Assembly: GCF_000185145.2 (NCBI RefSeq) | Contig: NZ_GL833119.1 | Location: 1,294,668-1,358,667, forward strand | Direction: 5' to 3' | DNA: 64,000 nt | DNA from: Hoylesella oralis ATCC 33269 | Lineage (GTDB): Bacteria > Bacteroidota > Bacteroidia > Bacteroidales > Bacteroidaceae | Part shown: in pieces, positions 43,148-51,408 of the stretch | Numbering within the stretch: position 1 is the first letter of the stretch | How the letters are laid out: the number at the start of each line of letters is the position of its first letter | Notes under the pieces: model-generated | Told to the model about the DNA's origin: nothing | What the model saw: the letters and a program-made list of their open reading frames with translations, nothing else | Database searches by the model: none | Translations under genes and position numbers: made by a program

Positions 43148-43654
43148 ATGACAACATTGTATTTGGTGCGCCACGGCGAAACGGTGGACAATGCAGCACA
43201 GATTTTGCAAGGACAACAGCAGGGAGAATTGAACGAGAATGGCATCAGACAGGCGGAAGAGGTGCGCGACAGGCTGGCCGATGAGGATATAGATGCTTTC
43301 GTGGCAAGCGATCTGAAGCGTTCGGTCGATACTTGCAGGATTATTGCGCAACCGCATCATAAGGATGTGGAGACTACTCCGTTGCTGCGAGAACGCGATT
43401 GGGGCGACTTTACCGGTGCGTTTATCCCTGATCTGAAAGACAAAGAGTGGCCCGAAAACGTAGAGTCGATAGAAAAACTGAAGTCGCGTGCGCAGAATTT
43501 TCTTACCTTCATTAAGGTGAACTATCCCGATAAAAAAGTGCTTGCCGTGGGGCACGGCATTATTAATAAGGCCATTCAGAGCGTTTATTTTAAACTGCCG
43601 ATGAACGAAGTGCAGAAGATGACGAACGCAGAAGTGCGGATCCTAATACTTTAG
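43148..43654 (+). CDS. histidine phosphatase (phosphoglycerate mutase-like) family protein
   Basis: A 168-aa cytoplasmic protein. The catalytic R8-H9-G10 is in TLYLVRHGETVDN. The second Arg is in SDLKRSVDTCRII, the Glu in LLRERDWGDFTG, and the second His in LAVGHGIINKA. This is the full histidine-phosphatase set. It is shorter than phosphoglycerate mutase proper, so a phosphatase role (CobC/GpmB-like) is more likely. The TTG at 43142 was rejected as start in favour of the ATG. It is divergent from the nuclease-helicase and convergent with the Ser/Gly-repeat gene. Confidence 0.88.
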   Translation: MTTLYLVRHGETVDNAAQILQGQQQGELNENGIRQAEEVRDRLADEDIDAFVASDLKRSVDTCRIIAQPHHKDVETTPLLRERDWGDFTGAFIPDLKDKEWPENVESIEKLKSRAQNFLTFIKVNYPDKKVLAVGHGIINKAIQSVYFKLPMNEVQKMTNAEVRILIL

Positions 43655-43677
43655 AACCCGCACATTCCCAATTTAAT

Positions 43678-43735
43678 TATAACTCTCTAATTTTGTTACC
43701 TAAAAATAATCCTTTTTTATAACTCTATAATTTCG
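43678..43735. repeat. two 18-bp direct repeats
   Basis: TATAACTCTCTAATTTTG (43678-43695) and TATAACTCTATAATTTCG (43718-43735) differ at two positions and have a 40-bp period. They lie in the gap between convergent genes. Function is unknown. Confidence 0.5.
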
Positions 43736-43821
43736 GTCCTTCAAACAAATCTTTTACCTTGCAGAACTTACCTTTGAAGTTCTTGCCTATATGAGTTTTT
43801 ACATTAAATTGCTTTGTTTTC

Positions 43822-45048
43822 CTATCTTCGACTGCCGAAGTGAGCGCCTCCGCTGTTCTGACTCGGGCTGGTGCTGCCGCCTCCTCCGCCGAATGAAGAG
43901 CCTCCCATGCTTCGACTACCGGAACCAAAAGAACCGGAATTGCTACGTGCTCCTCCGCCAAAAGAGCCTGTATTGCTGCGAGTGCTCGGTGAGAAAGAGC
44001 CGGAACTGCTCATACCTCCGTCGAACGAACCTCCCATGCTCCGGCTGCCGGAACCGAATGAACGGGAACCGCTGTGCGGACTTGTCTCGAACGAACCGCT
44101 GTTGCTGCGGGTACTTGGCGAGTATGAACCGCTGTTACTGCGTGAACCTGAGCCGAACGTACCCGTGCTGCGTGATGTGGAACCGAACGAAGATTCTGAT
44201 GATGAGCGGGGCGAAGTGGAGCGACTCGGCGAGAATGTATTGTTGGGAGGAGATACATATCCGTTAGACAGGCTGCCGTTGCTCCTTGAACCGAAATGGC
44301 TGTAACCGCTACCGGATGTTTCGGGGCGTGTAACTGTAGAGCGTGTGCTGCTCTGACGGTTGCCGAAACTACCGTTGCCAAAAGTCGAATTGTTGCGGGT
44401 AGACGGAACACCATTGCCGAACGAACCTCTGTTCTGTCGCGGATAACTTTGGCTGCCGAATGAATTTCTGCCGCTTCCGTTGCTGCGATCTATACCGTTT
44501 CCGAACACTCTATTGCTGCCCCGTCCGTAATCTCCGCGGTTAAAACCGTCGCGCATGCCTATTCCTTCGTAGCCCGGACGCGGTCCGAAACGCCGTCCGT
44601 TGTACCAAGAACGTCCTCCGTTTACGCTCCAACTGTGGCTACCCCGGTAAACTCCGTAGAAATCAGGGCGCCCAAAGAAGAAATAGTCGCGGTGGGGATA
44701 ACGTGCATAAATACCGAAGTGCCAGTAACCGCCGCTCCAATAAAGCGGACGATAGAAGTAAGTAGCGTTGATATAGGCACGATATTGCCAGTCGAGAAGT
44801 ATGTAACTCAGGTCGATATTGCGCTGCTGCCAGTAAGCACCGTACAGATCGCTGTAGTCGCTGATACTCATCAGATAGTCGAGGTTGATCTCGTAAGCCG
44901 CCTCGTATTGGTCATCGGTCAGATTAAGCTCATAAGCCATCTTGTCTGTAAGGAACAAAGCTTGCTGACGGGCCTGCTCATAACTCATGGCGCTTGCCGA
45001 AACTGTTATGGTCAACAGTGCTGTAAGGGCTAATATAAACTTTTTCAT
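43822..45048 (-). CDS. exported protein with Tyr-rich N-domain and Ser/Gly/Phe-repeat tail
   Basis: A 408-aa exported protein. The signal peptide MKKFILALTALLTITVSASA is clear. The N-terminal domain (about residues 21-85) is helical and contains NLTDDQYEAAYEINLDYLM, reminiscent of Spy/CpxP-type L-T-x-x-Q helices. An aromatic segment follows (YFYRPLYWSGGYWHFGIYAR, FFFGRPDFYGVYRG). From about residue 180 to the end the protein is low-complexity, with irregular repeats of S-G-S-F-G / R-S-N-S-G-S / S-P-S-T-R-S-N. Such tails are flexible and often surface-exposed or polymer-like. I do not recognise the family. Confidence 0.75.
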   Translation of the reverse strand: MKKFILALTALLTITVSASAMSYEQARQQALFLTDKMAYELNLTDDQYEAAYEINLDYLMSISDYSDLYGAYWQQRNIDLSYILLDWQYRAYINATYFYRPLYWSGGYWHFGIYARYPHRDYFFFGRPDFYGVYRGSHSWSVNGGRSWYNGRRFGPRPGYEGIGMRDGFNRGDYGRGSNRVFGNGIDRSNGSGRNSFGSQSYPRQNRGSFGNGVPSTRNNSTFGNGSFGNRQSSTRSTVTRPETSGSGYSHFGSRSNGSLSNGYVSPPNNTFSPSRSTSPRSSSESSFGSTSRSTGTFGSGSRSNSGSYSPSTRSNSGSFETSPHSGSRSFGSGSRSMGGSFDGGMSSSGSFSPSTRSNTGSFGGGARSNSGSFGSGSRSMGGSSFGGGGGSTSPSQNSGGAHFGSRR

Positions 45049-45122
45049 AATCGTATATTTTTACTTGTTGATATTCTCTTTGTGAGTGATTTAACTGCTG
45101 TAGTTTCTTCATCTTCACGCTG

Positions 45123-45130
45123 CAAAGAAA
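45123..45130 (-). promoter_or_regulatory. possible -7 box for the Ser/Gly-repeat gene
   Basis: The minus strand reads TTTCTTTG, one mismatch from TAnnTTTG, 74 bp upstream of the start at 45048 and 25 bp from the operator-like site. Confidence 0.35.
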
Positions 45131-45154
45131 CGAAGAATAGTTTGAACTTGGAAA

Positions 45155-45189
45155 GGATTTTCCCTAAACTGCAGGGGAAAATCCCTAAA
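45155..45189. promoter_or_regulatory. operator-like site upstream of the Ser/Gly-repeat gene
   Basis: GGATTTTCCC (45155-45164) and GGGAAAATCC (45175-45184) form a perfect 10-bp inverted repeat. CCCTAAA also occurs twice directly, at 45162 and 45183 (21-bp period). The site aligns plus-strand to plus-strand with the one at 26527-26557. Confidence 0.45.
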
Positions 45190-46028
45190 GGTTCTTTTCT
45201 CTATTTCTCAGCTTTGTAGTGCCTTCTGTTTCGAGGTTTTGGTGTCATGCGGTTCGAATTATTGCTGTAAAGATAACAACAGTTTGTTCTTTTGTCGCTA
45301 TATATCGATCATAGTTCTTTATGTTGTATTGTTTATCGTTGTTAGAGGTGTCGTTTAGGGGCGATAGGCATTAGGGGTGAAGAAGGTAGAGCATACTCCT
45401 GTAGTGCTTGTGGAAGGGGGATTTCTGCTTCGATAGTTTGCTGTGAATAGACGAAGAGTTAAAGACGGGATGTAAATTCCGAGAGTCTTCCACTGTTCCA
45501 TCGTCTGTTTGTTGATTTCATTTTTACAAACTGTGAAAAGAAGAAATCGGTGACGATCGAATGATTTTCTTTCTTCGACGAAGTTATTTTCTATCTATTA
45601 TCTTCTGTCTTATTATCTTTCCTATCTTCTATATATAGGAACAGGTGCTGATTTTTAATAAATTATAAGCGCAAAGTTGCAACTAAATTACAACTAAGTT
45701 GAACGATCAAGAATTGTTAACATAACTTTTGTGCAACTTTCTTCTTGTTTTTTCTCTGTGTTTTTGTAATAATTCAGTCGTATTTTCAGGGGTGTTATTT
45801 ATCGGAAACATAGAGTTTTTTATGATTATAATTTGATAAATGATGTGTTTCATATAGAGGAAGGTTAATATTATATTATAATCTTTCTGCTATATACATG
45901 AAATTTTGCGCAATATAAAGAATATATCAGCGTTATTACAGACAATGGGCAGCTGTTACGAAAGGGGCGGCCATTGGTTGGAAAAATAAACAGTAAGTTA
46001 CCACTATTTGAAAGATAAGAATAGAATA
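45190..46028. other. long non-coding gap before the Wzi-like gene
   Basis: About 840 bp with no credible ORF on either strand, flanked by an operator-like site and the Wzi-like gene. It is AT-rich with pyrimidine tracts around 45570-45640. Between 45675 and 45740 there are five CAACT/AGTTG half-sites, including the palindromes AGTTGCAACT and CAACTAAGTTG. I could not assign a clear TAnnTTTG box to the Wzi-like gene. The gap may hold a regulatory region, a long leader or an unrecognised small RNA. Confidence 0.5.
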
Positions 46029-47591
46029 ATGAAAAAACTCATCACGTTGTCCTTGGCATTTGTCGCCACAACCACGGTCTTTGCACAAGCATGGACAGAC
46101 GTAGATCATGCCGAAAAGCTCGATCCGATAAAGGAAATCGGCTATCGGGTAGAGATACAGGGATCGTTTTCCGATGGGAAGACGCCTTTGTGGCTCAATG
46201 CCAACAAGTATGGACTGAGTTCGTTGGATAAAACTAACGGATATGTGCGCGGCGCCATTATTAGACAAATCAATACGGATTCGGCCCGACGATGGGGCAT
46301 CGGCTACGGTATAGACGTGGCGGTGCCGTTACATTATACAAGTAAATTTGTGGTACAGCAGGCCTTTGTGGAGGCTCGATGGCTCCATGGTGTGTTGAGT
46401 TTGGGTAGTAAAGAATATCCCATGCAGCTGAAGAATAATCTTCTGAGCAGTGGTTCGCAGACTTTAGGCATTAATGCACGACCGGTACCGCAGGTGCGTT
46501 TGGCTCTGCCGGATTATTGGCGACTTCCTTTCGGCAAGGGGTGGCTCCATTTAAAAGGTCACATTGCTTACGGTATGATGACCGATGATAACTGGCAACA
46601 CGACTTCACGGCGAAACAGCACCGCTATGCCGACAACGTGCTCTACCATAGTAAGGCCGGTTATCTTATGATCGGAAATCCCGATAGATTTATGCCTATG
46701 TCGTTGGAGTTGGGCTTGGAAATGGCATGTACTTTCGGTGGAGAGGCTCATTTGGTGAATGGTACGAAAGACCGGATTATAAAGGGAGGAACGAGTTTTA
46801 AGGACTTTTGGCATGCATTCTTACCGGGTGGGCAGGACGAAACGGATGGATTATACGGCAATATCGCCGGAAACCAGCTGGGAAGTTGGGTGATGAGGCT
46901 GAATTATGATGCTGATACATGGGCTGCACACGTTTATGCCGACCATTATTTCGAAGATCACAGCCAGATGTTTATGGTAGATTACAATGGTTATGGTACG
47001 GGCGAGGAGTGGAATGTGAAAAAGAAAAGGCGTTTCTTTCTGTATAATTTGAAAGATATCATGCTCGGTACGGAGATTAATCTGAAGTATGGATCGTGGC
47101 TGCGAGATATTGTTTTCGAGTATATTTATACCAAATATCAAAGCGGTCCGTATAACCACGACCGCACGAAGAACATTCCCGACCACATCGCGGGTATGGA
47201 CAATTATTACAATCATGGCAATTATACCGGCTGGCAGCATTGGGGGCAGGTGTTAGGAAATCCGCTCTATCGGTCGCCTATCTATAATGAAGACGGGACA
47301 ATTCGAGTGAGCAACAATCGTTTTATAGCGTTCCATGCCGGTGTAGACGGCAATCCGACGGAACATATCGGCTATCGCATGCTTGCTACCTATCAGAAAG
47401 GGTGGGGCACTTATTATGATCCTTATACGAAAGTGCACCACAATGTGAGTTTTCTTTTAGAGGCATCTTACCGTTTCAAGCATGATTGGAGGGTAAAAGG
47501 TGCTTATGCTATGGACTTCGGAGGAATACTCGGACGCAATACGGGGTTTCAGCTTACGTTGTCGAAAAGCGGGTTTTTCGGAATCAGATGA
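46029..47591 (+). CDS. capsule assembly Wzi-family outer membrane protein
   Basis: A 520-aa outer membrane protein. The signal peptide ends VFAQ (about residue 19). The body shows alternating beta strands with Wzi-type segments: IQGSFSDGKTPLWLNANKYG, RWGIGYGIDVAVPLHY, LGSKEYPMQLKNN, GSQTLGINARPVPQVRLALP, and the C-terminal VKGAYAMDFGGILGRNTGF. Wzi is a barrel that helps attach capsular polysaccharide to the cell surface. The ATG at 46029 is chosen because it gives a clean MKKLITLSLAFV signal; the TTG at 46008 does not. It lies next to the polysaccharide locus, which supports the call. Confidence 0.85.
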   Translation: MKKLITLSLAFVATTTVFAQAWTDVDHAEKLDPIKEIGYRVEIQGSFSDGKTPLWLNANKYGLSSLDKTNGYVRGAIIRQINTDSARRWGIGYGIDVAVPLHYTSKFVVQQAFVEARWLHGVLSLGSKEYPMQLKNNLLSSGSQTLGINARPVPQVRLALPDYWRLPFGKGWLHLKGHIAYGMMTDDNWQHDFTAKQHRYADNVLYHSKAGYLMIGNPDRFMPMSLELGLEMACTFGGEAHLVNGTKDRIIKGGTSFKDFWHAFLPGGQDETDGLYGNIAGNQLGSWVMRLNYDADTWAAHVYADHYFEDHSQMFMVDYNGYGTGEEWNVKKKRRFFLYNLKDIMLGTEINLKYGSWLRDIVFEYIYTKYQSGPYNHDRTKNIPDHIAGMDNYYNHGNYTGWQHWGQVLGNPLYRSPIYNEDGTIRVSNNRFIAFHAGVDGNPTEHIGYRMLATYQKGWGTYYDPYTKVHHNVSFLLEASYRFKHDWRVKGAYAMDFGGILGRNTGFQLTLSKSGFFGIR

Positions 47592-47657
47592 TGCCCCTAT
47601 CGCCCGTACACATACTTTACAAGCATATTAAATGTACTCTATAAAGAATATATACGA

Positions 47658-48119
47658 ATGAAATATACAGAGAAAAATTTTATTGTAGCAGCGGTGTTTG
47701 CGGCAATGTTCGCAAGTTGTACTATCGAAACGAGTAGGAATGGCAAACTTGATGGCTTCTGGCATCTTGTGCGTATAGATACTTTAGATACCGGAAAAAG
47801 CAGGGATCTGTCGCGGCAACGCATCTTCTGGGGTGTGCAGTATAAGCTAATTAATGTGAAAGATGCCGACCGCAACGAACAAGGATATTATTTGCGCTTC
47901 GAGCGGGTGAAAGACAGCTTGTTCGTACACACCCCTTATGCCAACCATTTACATCAGGATCAGGGAGCGGATGGCGGAGATATTCCCATAGATGATGCCA
48001 AGTTATTGGCGCCTTTTGGCATTAATCGCTTAGAGGAACATTTTAAAACAGAGGCATTAGATGGAAGCAAAATGATACTTAAATCTTCCCGATTGCGGTT
48101 GTATTTCGATAGTTTCTGA
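47658..48119 (+). CDS. small lipocalin-like lipoprotein
   Basis: A 153-aa lipoprotein with a signal ending in lipobox FASC (Cys 21). The mature part opens with NGKLDGFWHLVRIDTLDTG, the G-x-W pattern common at the first strand of lipocalin-like domains. Alternating beta strands follow (IFWGVQYKLINVKD, GYYLRFERVKDSLFVH) and the chain ends in LKSSRLRLYFDSF. Function is unknown. It lies 66 bp after the Wzi-like gene, probably in the same transcript, and is convergent with the sugar transferase gene. Confidence 0.7.
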   Translation: MKYTEKNFIVAAVFAAMFASCTIETSRNGKLDGFWHLVRIDTLDTGKSRDLSRQRIFWGVQYKLINVKDADRNEQGYYLRFERVKDSLFVHTPYANHLHQDQGADGGDIPIDDAKLLAPFGINRLEEHFKTEALDGSKMILKSSRLRLYFDSF

Positions 48120-48142
48120 CGGAAGCGCAGGTGTTTCTTCTT

Positions 48143-48718
48143 TTAGAAAATCTTGCCGAAAGCGATATTGATGAAAGTTTTGACCAGTATTTTAGTGTCG
48201 AACCACCATGAGCGGTGTTCCAGATAATACAGGTCGAGTTCCAGTCGGTGCAGCATTTTCTCCATCGTGTCGGTATATCCGTTGTAGAGAGTGGCGTAAG
48301 ACGTTACGCCCGGACGTATCTGGTAAAGGAAAGTGTAGCGCGGATCGTGCTTCATAATTTGGTCGATATAGAACTTTCGTTCGGGCCTCGGGCCGATGAA
48401 AGCCATATCTCCTTTGATGACATTCCACAATTGCGGCAGTTCATCAAGATGGTGTAATCGCAGAAAACGCCCGATGCGCGTGAGACGAGTGTCTTTATCT
48501 TTTTCGTGTAATTGCGGCTCTCCATATTCTTCTGCATCTATTCGCATACTTCTGAATTTATAAATTAAAAAGGTTTTCCCATATCTTCCAATCCTTTCTT
48601 GGCTATAGATAATTGGAAATCCATCTTCTATGCAAATGGCAAGAGCACAAAGAAAGAATAATGGACAAAACACAATTAAGCACAAGATGGCAATGATACA
48701 GTCGATAAATCTTTTCAT
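48143..48718 (-). CDS. small polyprenyl-phosphate hexose-1-phosphate transferase (WbaP/PglC-like)
   Basis: A 191-aa monotopic phosphoglycosyl transferase that starts glycan assembly by moving a sugar-1-phosphate to undecaprenyl phosphate. It has one N-terminal hydrophobic segment (IIAILCLIVFCPLFFLCALAI), then ERIGRYGKTFLIYKFRSM, the catalytic D-E pair in HHLDELPQLWNVIKGDM, IGPRPER and RPGVTSYATLYNGY. The multi-helix N-terminus of full WbaP is missing, so it is the minimal PglC type. Its start overlaps the stop of the WecA-like gene by 4 bp, so two different initiating transferases are coupled. Confidence 0.92.
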   Translation of the reverse strand: MKRFIDCIIAILCLIVFCPLFFLCALAICIEDGFPIIYSQERIGRYGKTFLIYKFRSMRIDAEEYGEPQLHEKDKDTRLTRIGRFLRLHHLDELPQLWNVIKGDMAFIGPRPERKFYIDQIMKHDPRYTFLYQIRPGVTSYATLYNGYTDTMEKMLHRLELDLYYLEHRSWWFDTKILVKTFINIAFGKIF

Positions 48719-49821
48719 ATAATTTCTTTTTTCCTTCTTTTACCGATGTAATAGTTAAGTATAAGATGAAAAAGAGTGTAAATAAAAATATCAAGTAAGA
48801 AGATTATGGTAAATCCTAATTTGGGATATAGTAATATATTAATTACGACAAAAGCTATATCGATAATAAGAATTATGATGAGTGTGTTATGCATGGAAAT
48901 CCCTATCCTCATGAGTTTATGGTGAATATGATTTTTATCGGCATCGAAAATTGGGCGATGATTACGTATGCGATACAGTATAATTCTTACAACATCGAAT
49001 GTTGGAATTATTAATAGCGAGTAGCCTATAGGCATGCGACTAAGGTAGAAATGCATCACGTTCGGATTATCCATGGAGTATTTAATGAAAAGGACACTAA
49101 GGATAAATCCGAGAGTTAAACTTCCGCTATCTCCCATAAAAATCTTTCTGTTGTTCTCTACTTTGCCAAATAGATTAAAGTATAGATATGGAATAAGAAC
49201 CCCTATCATGCCGGCAATCATAATGCAGTAAACTTCTAAACCTTCGGTGTAAAATCCTATCATAAATCCTATTAATGCAATGATAGAGATACTTGCACAT
49301 AATCCGTCAATACCATCTATTAGATTCATGGCATTGTCTATAAAGACAATAATAAAAACGGTAAGAGGAACACCTACCCAAAAAGGTATGTCGTGTATTC
49401 CGAATAGTCCATATAAATTGTTGATATATAAACCGGATAGTGGTATTATGGTTGCAGCTATAGATTGGACTGTAAATTTTATACTTGCATTCAGGCCGAT
49501 AAGATCGTCGATAAGGCCAACTATATAGATAATGAACAGACTGATGAGAAAATACAATGACCAAAGATTAATTTGTGTATTGTGTCCATCACTATTTTTG
49601 TTAAGGACAAATAGAGCAATAATAACAGCAATAAGCATACTGGGCATAAAAGATATTCCTCCTAAACGCGGAACAGGTATTTTATGCATTTTGCGGGAGT
49701 TGGGGGCATCGTAAAGTTTCTCTTTCTTACAATAATTAAGAATGAGAGGAATTGATAGAAAACCGCATATCATGCTAAGTAAAAGGGCACCAATAATAAT
49801 TATTATGTCTATGTTCGTCAT
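48715..49821 (-). CDS. undecaprenyl-phosphate GlcNAc-1-phosphate transferase-like protein (WecA/MraY superfamily)
   Basis: A 368-aa polytopic inner membrane transferase with about 10 hydrophobic segments. Motifs are KMHKIPVPRLGGISF near the N-terminus, the catalytic D-N-A-M-N-L-I-D-G-I-D-G-L segment, FMGDSGSLTLGF, and the cytoplasmic His motif NHIHHKLMRIG. These define the polyprenyl-phosphate N-acetylhexosamine-1-phosphate transferase superfamily, WecA rather than MraY. It opens the AT-rich part of the locus when reading from the left. A 199-bp gap separates it from the upstream glycosyltransferase. Confidence 0.92.
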   Translation of the reverse strand: MTNIDIIIIIGALLLSMICGFLSIPLILNYCKKEKLYDAPNSRKMHKIPVPRLGGISFMPSMLIAVIIALFVLNKNSDGHNTQINLWSLYFLISLFIIYIVGLIDDLIGLNASIKFTVQSIAATIIPLSGLYINNLYGLFGIHDIPFWVGVPLTVFIIVFIDNAMNLIDGIDGLCASISIIALIGFMIGFYTEGLEVYCIMIAGMIGVLIPYLYFNLFGKVENNRKIFMGDSGSLTLGFILSVLFIKYSMDNPNVMHFYLSRMPIGYSLLIIPTFDVVRIILYRIRNHRPIFDADKNHIHHKLMRIGISMHNTLIIILIIDIAFVVINILLYPKLGFTIIFLLDIFIYTLFHLILNYYIGKRRKKEII

Positions 49822-50020
49822 ACGCGCCGACTTGTATATTCTTCTTTTATAATTTAAACATAATTTTACTGGAAATATTGTATATACTGATCAATAGTAT
49901 GTATAGAAAATAATTGTTATCCAATAAACCTCATAAACGATAATATTTTCGCTTATCTAATTATCCGTATCCTTATTCTTTAAAGGACATGGTTACATGA
50001 TTGCCATCAATTATTAGATC

Positions 50021-50842
50021 TTAGGATATTTTGTTATTCTCCTTTCTGTAGTATCTTGCAACAAAAGTATTTGGAATATGTTTGTATGTCCAAGAAATAA
50101 CGAAAGAGGCAATACTAAAAAAAGGTTTTCGTAATATGAATTTTTTCCGTGCTTTATGATTGAAAATCCACTGTTCTCTATTACGTTTCTCCTGCAAATC
50201 GTTTGGAACTCGATAGTTTAAAAGTTTATCTTTTAGATTGCCAAATTTATATCCATGTTTGTATAGGCGTATGAAAAAGTCTATATCTTCAGCTTTTTTA
50301 TAAAAAGGATTATAAAAGAAACCTGTATCAATTATTTTACGGCGGAACATGATTGTCGGATGTGCAAATGGGGAACGGAAAACAAACATGATTTGGATGC
50401 TTAGAGATGAGGTGGGATAGTACCTTTCTGATATAATTTTGTCATTTCCGTCAATGATATTTATACTTCCTCCAAACACATCGATGGTTGGATTATTTAA
50501 TGCATAATTTACTTGTTTGGTAATTCTATCAGGTAGTGCCACATCATCTCCATCCATTCTTGCTATCAAAGAGCCCTTTGCTTCTCTTAAGGCATAATTT
50601 AAGGCAGGTACAAATCCCATCTTATTGCCTTTACGTATAATTTTTACGCGATTATTCTCGTTTGCAATAGAATTTATAACCTCTATCGTTTCAATATTAG
50701 TACTATCATCAGCAATAAGTAGTTCTATATTTGAGTAATCTTGATTTAGAATACTATGTATGGATTTCTTTATGAGCAAAGTTGGCTCATTATAAGTTGC
50801 CATAATTATTGATACAAGCGGATAGTTATCTGTTTTCGCCAT
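50021..50842 (-). CDS. glycosyltransferase family 2
   Basis: A 273-aa GT-A enzyme. It starts SIIMATYNEPTLLIKKSIHS, with nucleotide-binding LLIADDSTN, metal motif ARMDGDDVALPDR and the acceptor/base segment KKAEDIDFFIRLYKHG. It lacks membrane helices and probably acts at the cytoplasmic face on the lipid-linked repeat unit. Donor and linkage are unknown. Its 5' end overlaps gmhA by 17 bp, so it belongs to the same transcript. It could be the heptosyltransferase of the pathway, but nothing in the sequence proves it. Confidence 0.88.
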   Translation of the reverse strand: MAKTDNYPLVSIIMATYNEPTLLIKKSIHSILNQDYSNIELLIADDSTNIETIEVINSIANENNRVKIIRKGNKMGFVPALNYALREAKGSLIARMDGDDVALPDRITKQVNYALNNPTIDVFGGSINIIDGNDKIISERYYPTSSLSIQIMFVFRSPFAHPTIMFRRKIIDTGFFYNPFYKKAEDIDFFIRLYKHGYKFGNLKDKLLNYRVPNDLQEKRNREQWIFNHKARKKFILRKPFFSIASFVISWTYKHIPNTFVARYYRKENNKIS

Positions 50843-51398
50843 TTTTACATAGAATATTCATCATACAATGATCAAGCATTATGTGGAGGTCTTCCGATAT
50901 TTGCATATCTTTAACAGGTATATGAACGTTATATTGACAGATTTTTTTGATAATGCCCCCGTCATATCCGGTAATACCAATGGATATGCCATTGTGTTCA
51001 TTTGCGTATTGAAGTGCTTTAATTACGTTAGAAGAATTTCCGGAACCGCTGATACCTATAACATAATCTCCTTCTTTAAAAAGATTACGAAGTGGACCAA
51101 CAAATATTTCTTCCCAACTATAATCGTTAGCATAGGCCATCATAGACGGAATATTGTCACTTAGACATATAAATCGGAACTTGCTTTTCTGATTATTGGA
51201 TATGCCTTTATTAAAATCACAACAGTAGTGTGAAGCTGTTGCAGCAGAGCCTCCATTACCGCAAATAAAAACGAAATGCTGTTCATCACGGGCTTTATTC
51301 AATAAATTGAGTAACGTGTTAATATCATCTTTTGAAATCTGATCTATAATCTCTTTTTCCCGTTCAAAATATGCCGTTATATCTTTTCTATAATCCAT
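50826..51398 (-). CDS. gmhA: D-sedoheptulose 7-phosphate isomerase
   Basis: First step of heptose synthesis: sedoheptulose 7-phosphate to D-glycero-D-manno-heptose 7-phosphate. A 190-aa SIS-domain protein with FICGNGGSAATASHYCCDFN (the GmhA phosphate-binding loop), GDYVIGISGSGNSSNV and the C-terminal EDLHIMLDHCMMN containing the catalytic His region. I place the start at 51398 (MDYRKDI). The longer frame from 51458 would run into the preceding hddA gene. The tight spacing with hddA (10 bp) and the fused hddC-gmhB supports the GDP-heptose pathway. Confidence 0.92.
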   Translation of the reverse strand: MDYRKDITAYFEREKEIIDQISKDDINTLLNLLNKARDEQHFVFICGNGGSAATASHYCCDFNKGISNNQKSKFRFICLSDNIPSMMAYANDYSWEEIFVGPLRNLFKEGDYVIGISGSGNSSNVIKALQYANEHNGISIGITGYDGGIIKKICQYNVHIPVKDMQISEDLHIMLDHCMMNILCKNGENR

Positions 51399-51408
51399 AT
51401 TTTTATAT

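Noticed and set aside
42942..43199. N-terminal extension of the nuclease-helicase frame
   Set aside because: It would overlap the start of the divergent histidine phosphatase gene and cover both promoters; the -7 box at 42959 supports the start at 42941.
43725..43961. 78-codon minus-strand ORF rich in Ala/Glu
   Set aside because: It is a frame shadow of the Ser/Gly-repeat coding tail of the gene starting at 45048; skewed base usage there opens all frames.
45244..45270. GGTTCGAATT, resembling a tRNA T-loop
   Set aside because: The flanking bases cannot form the T-arm stem and no acceptor or anticodon arm fits around it.
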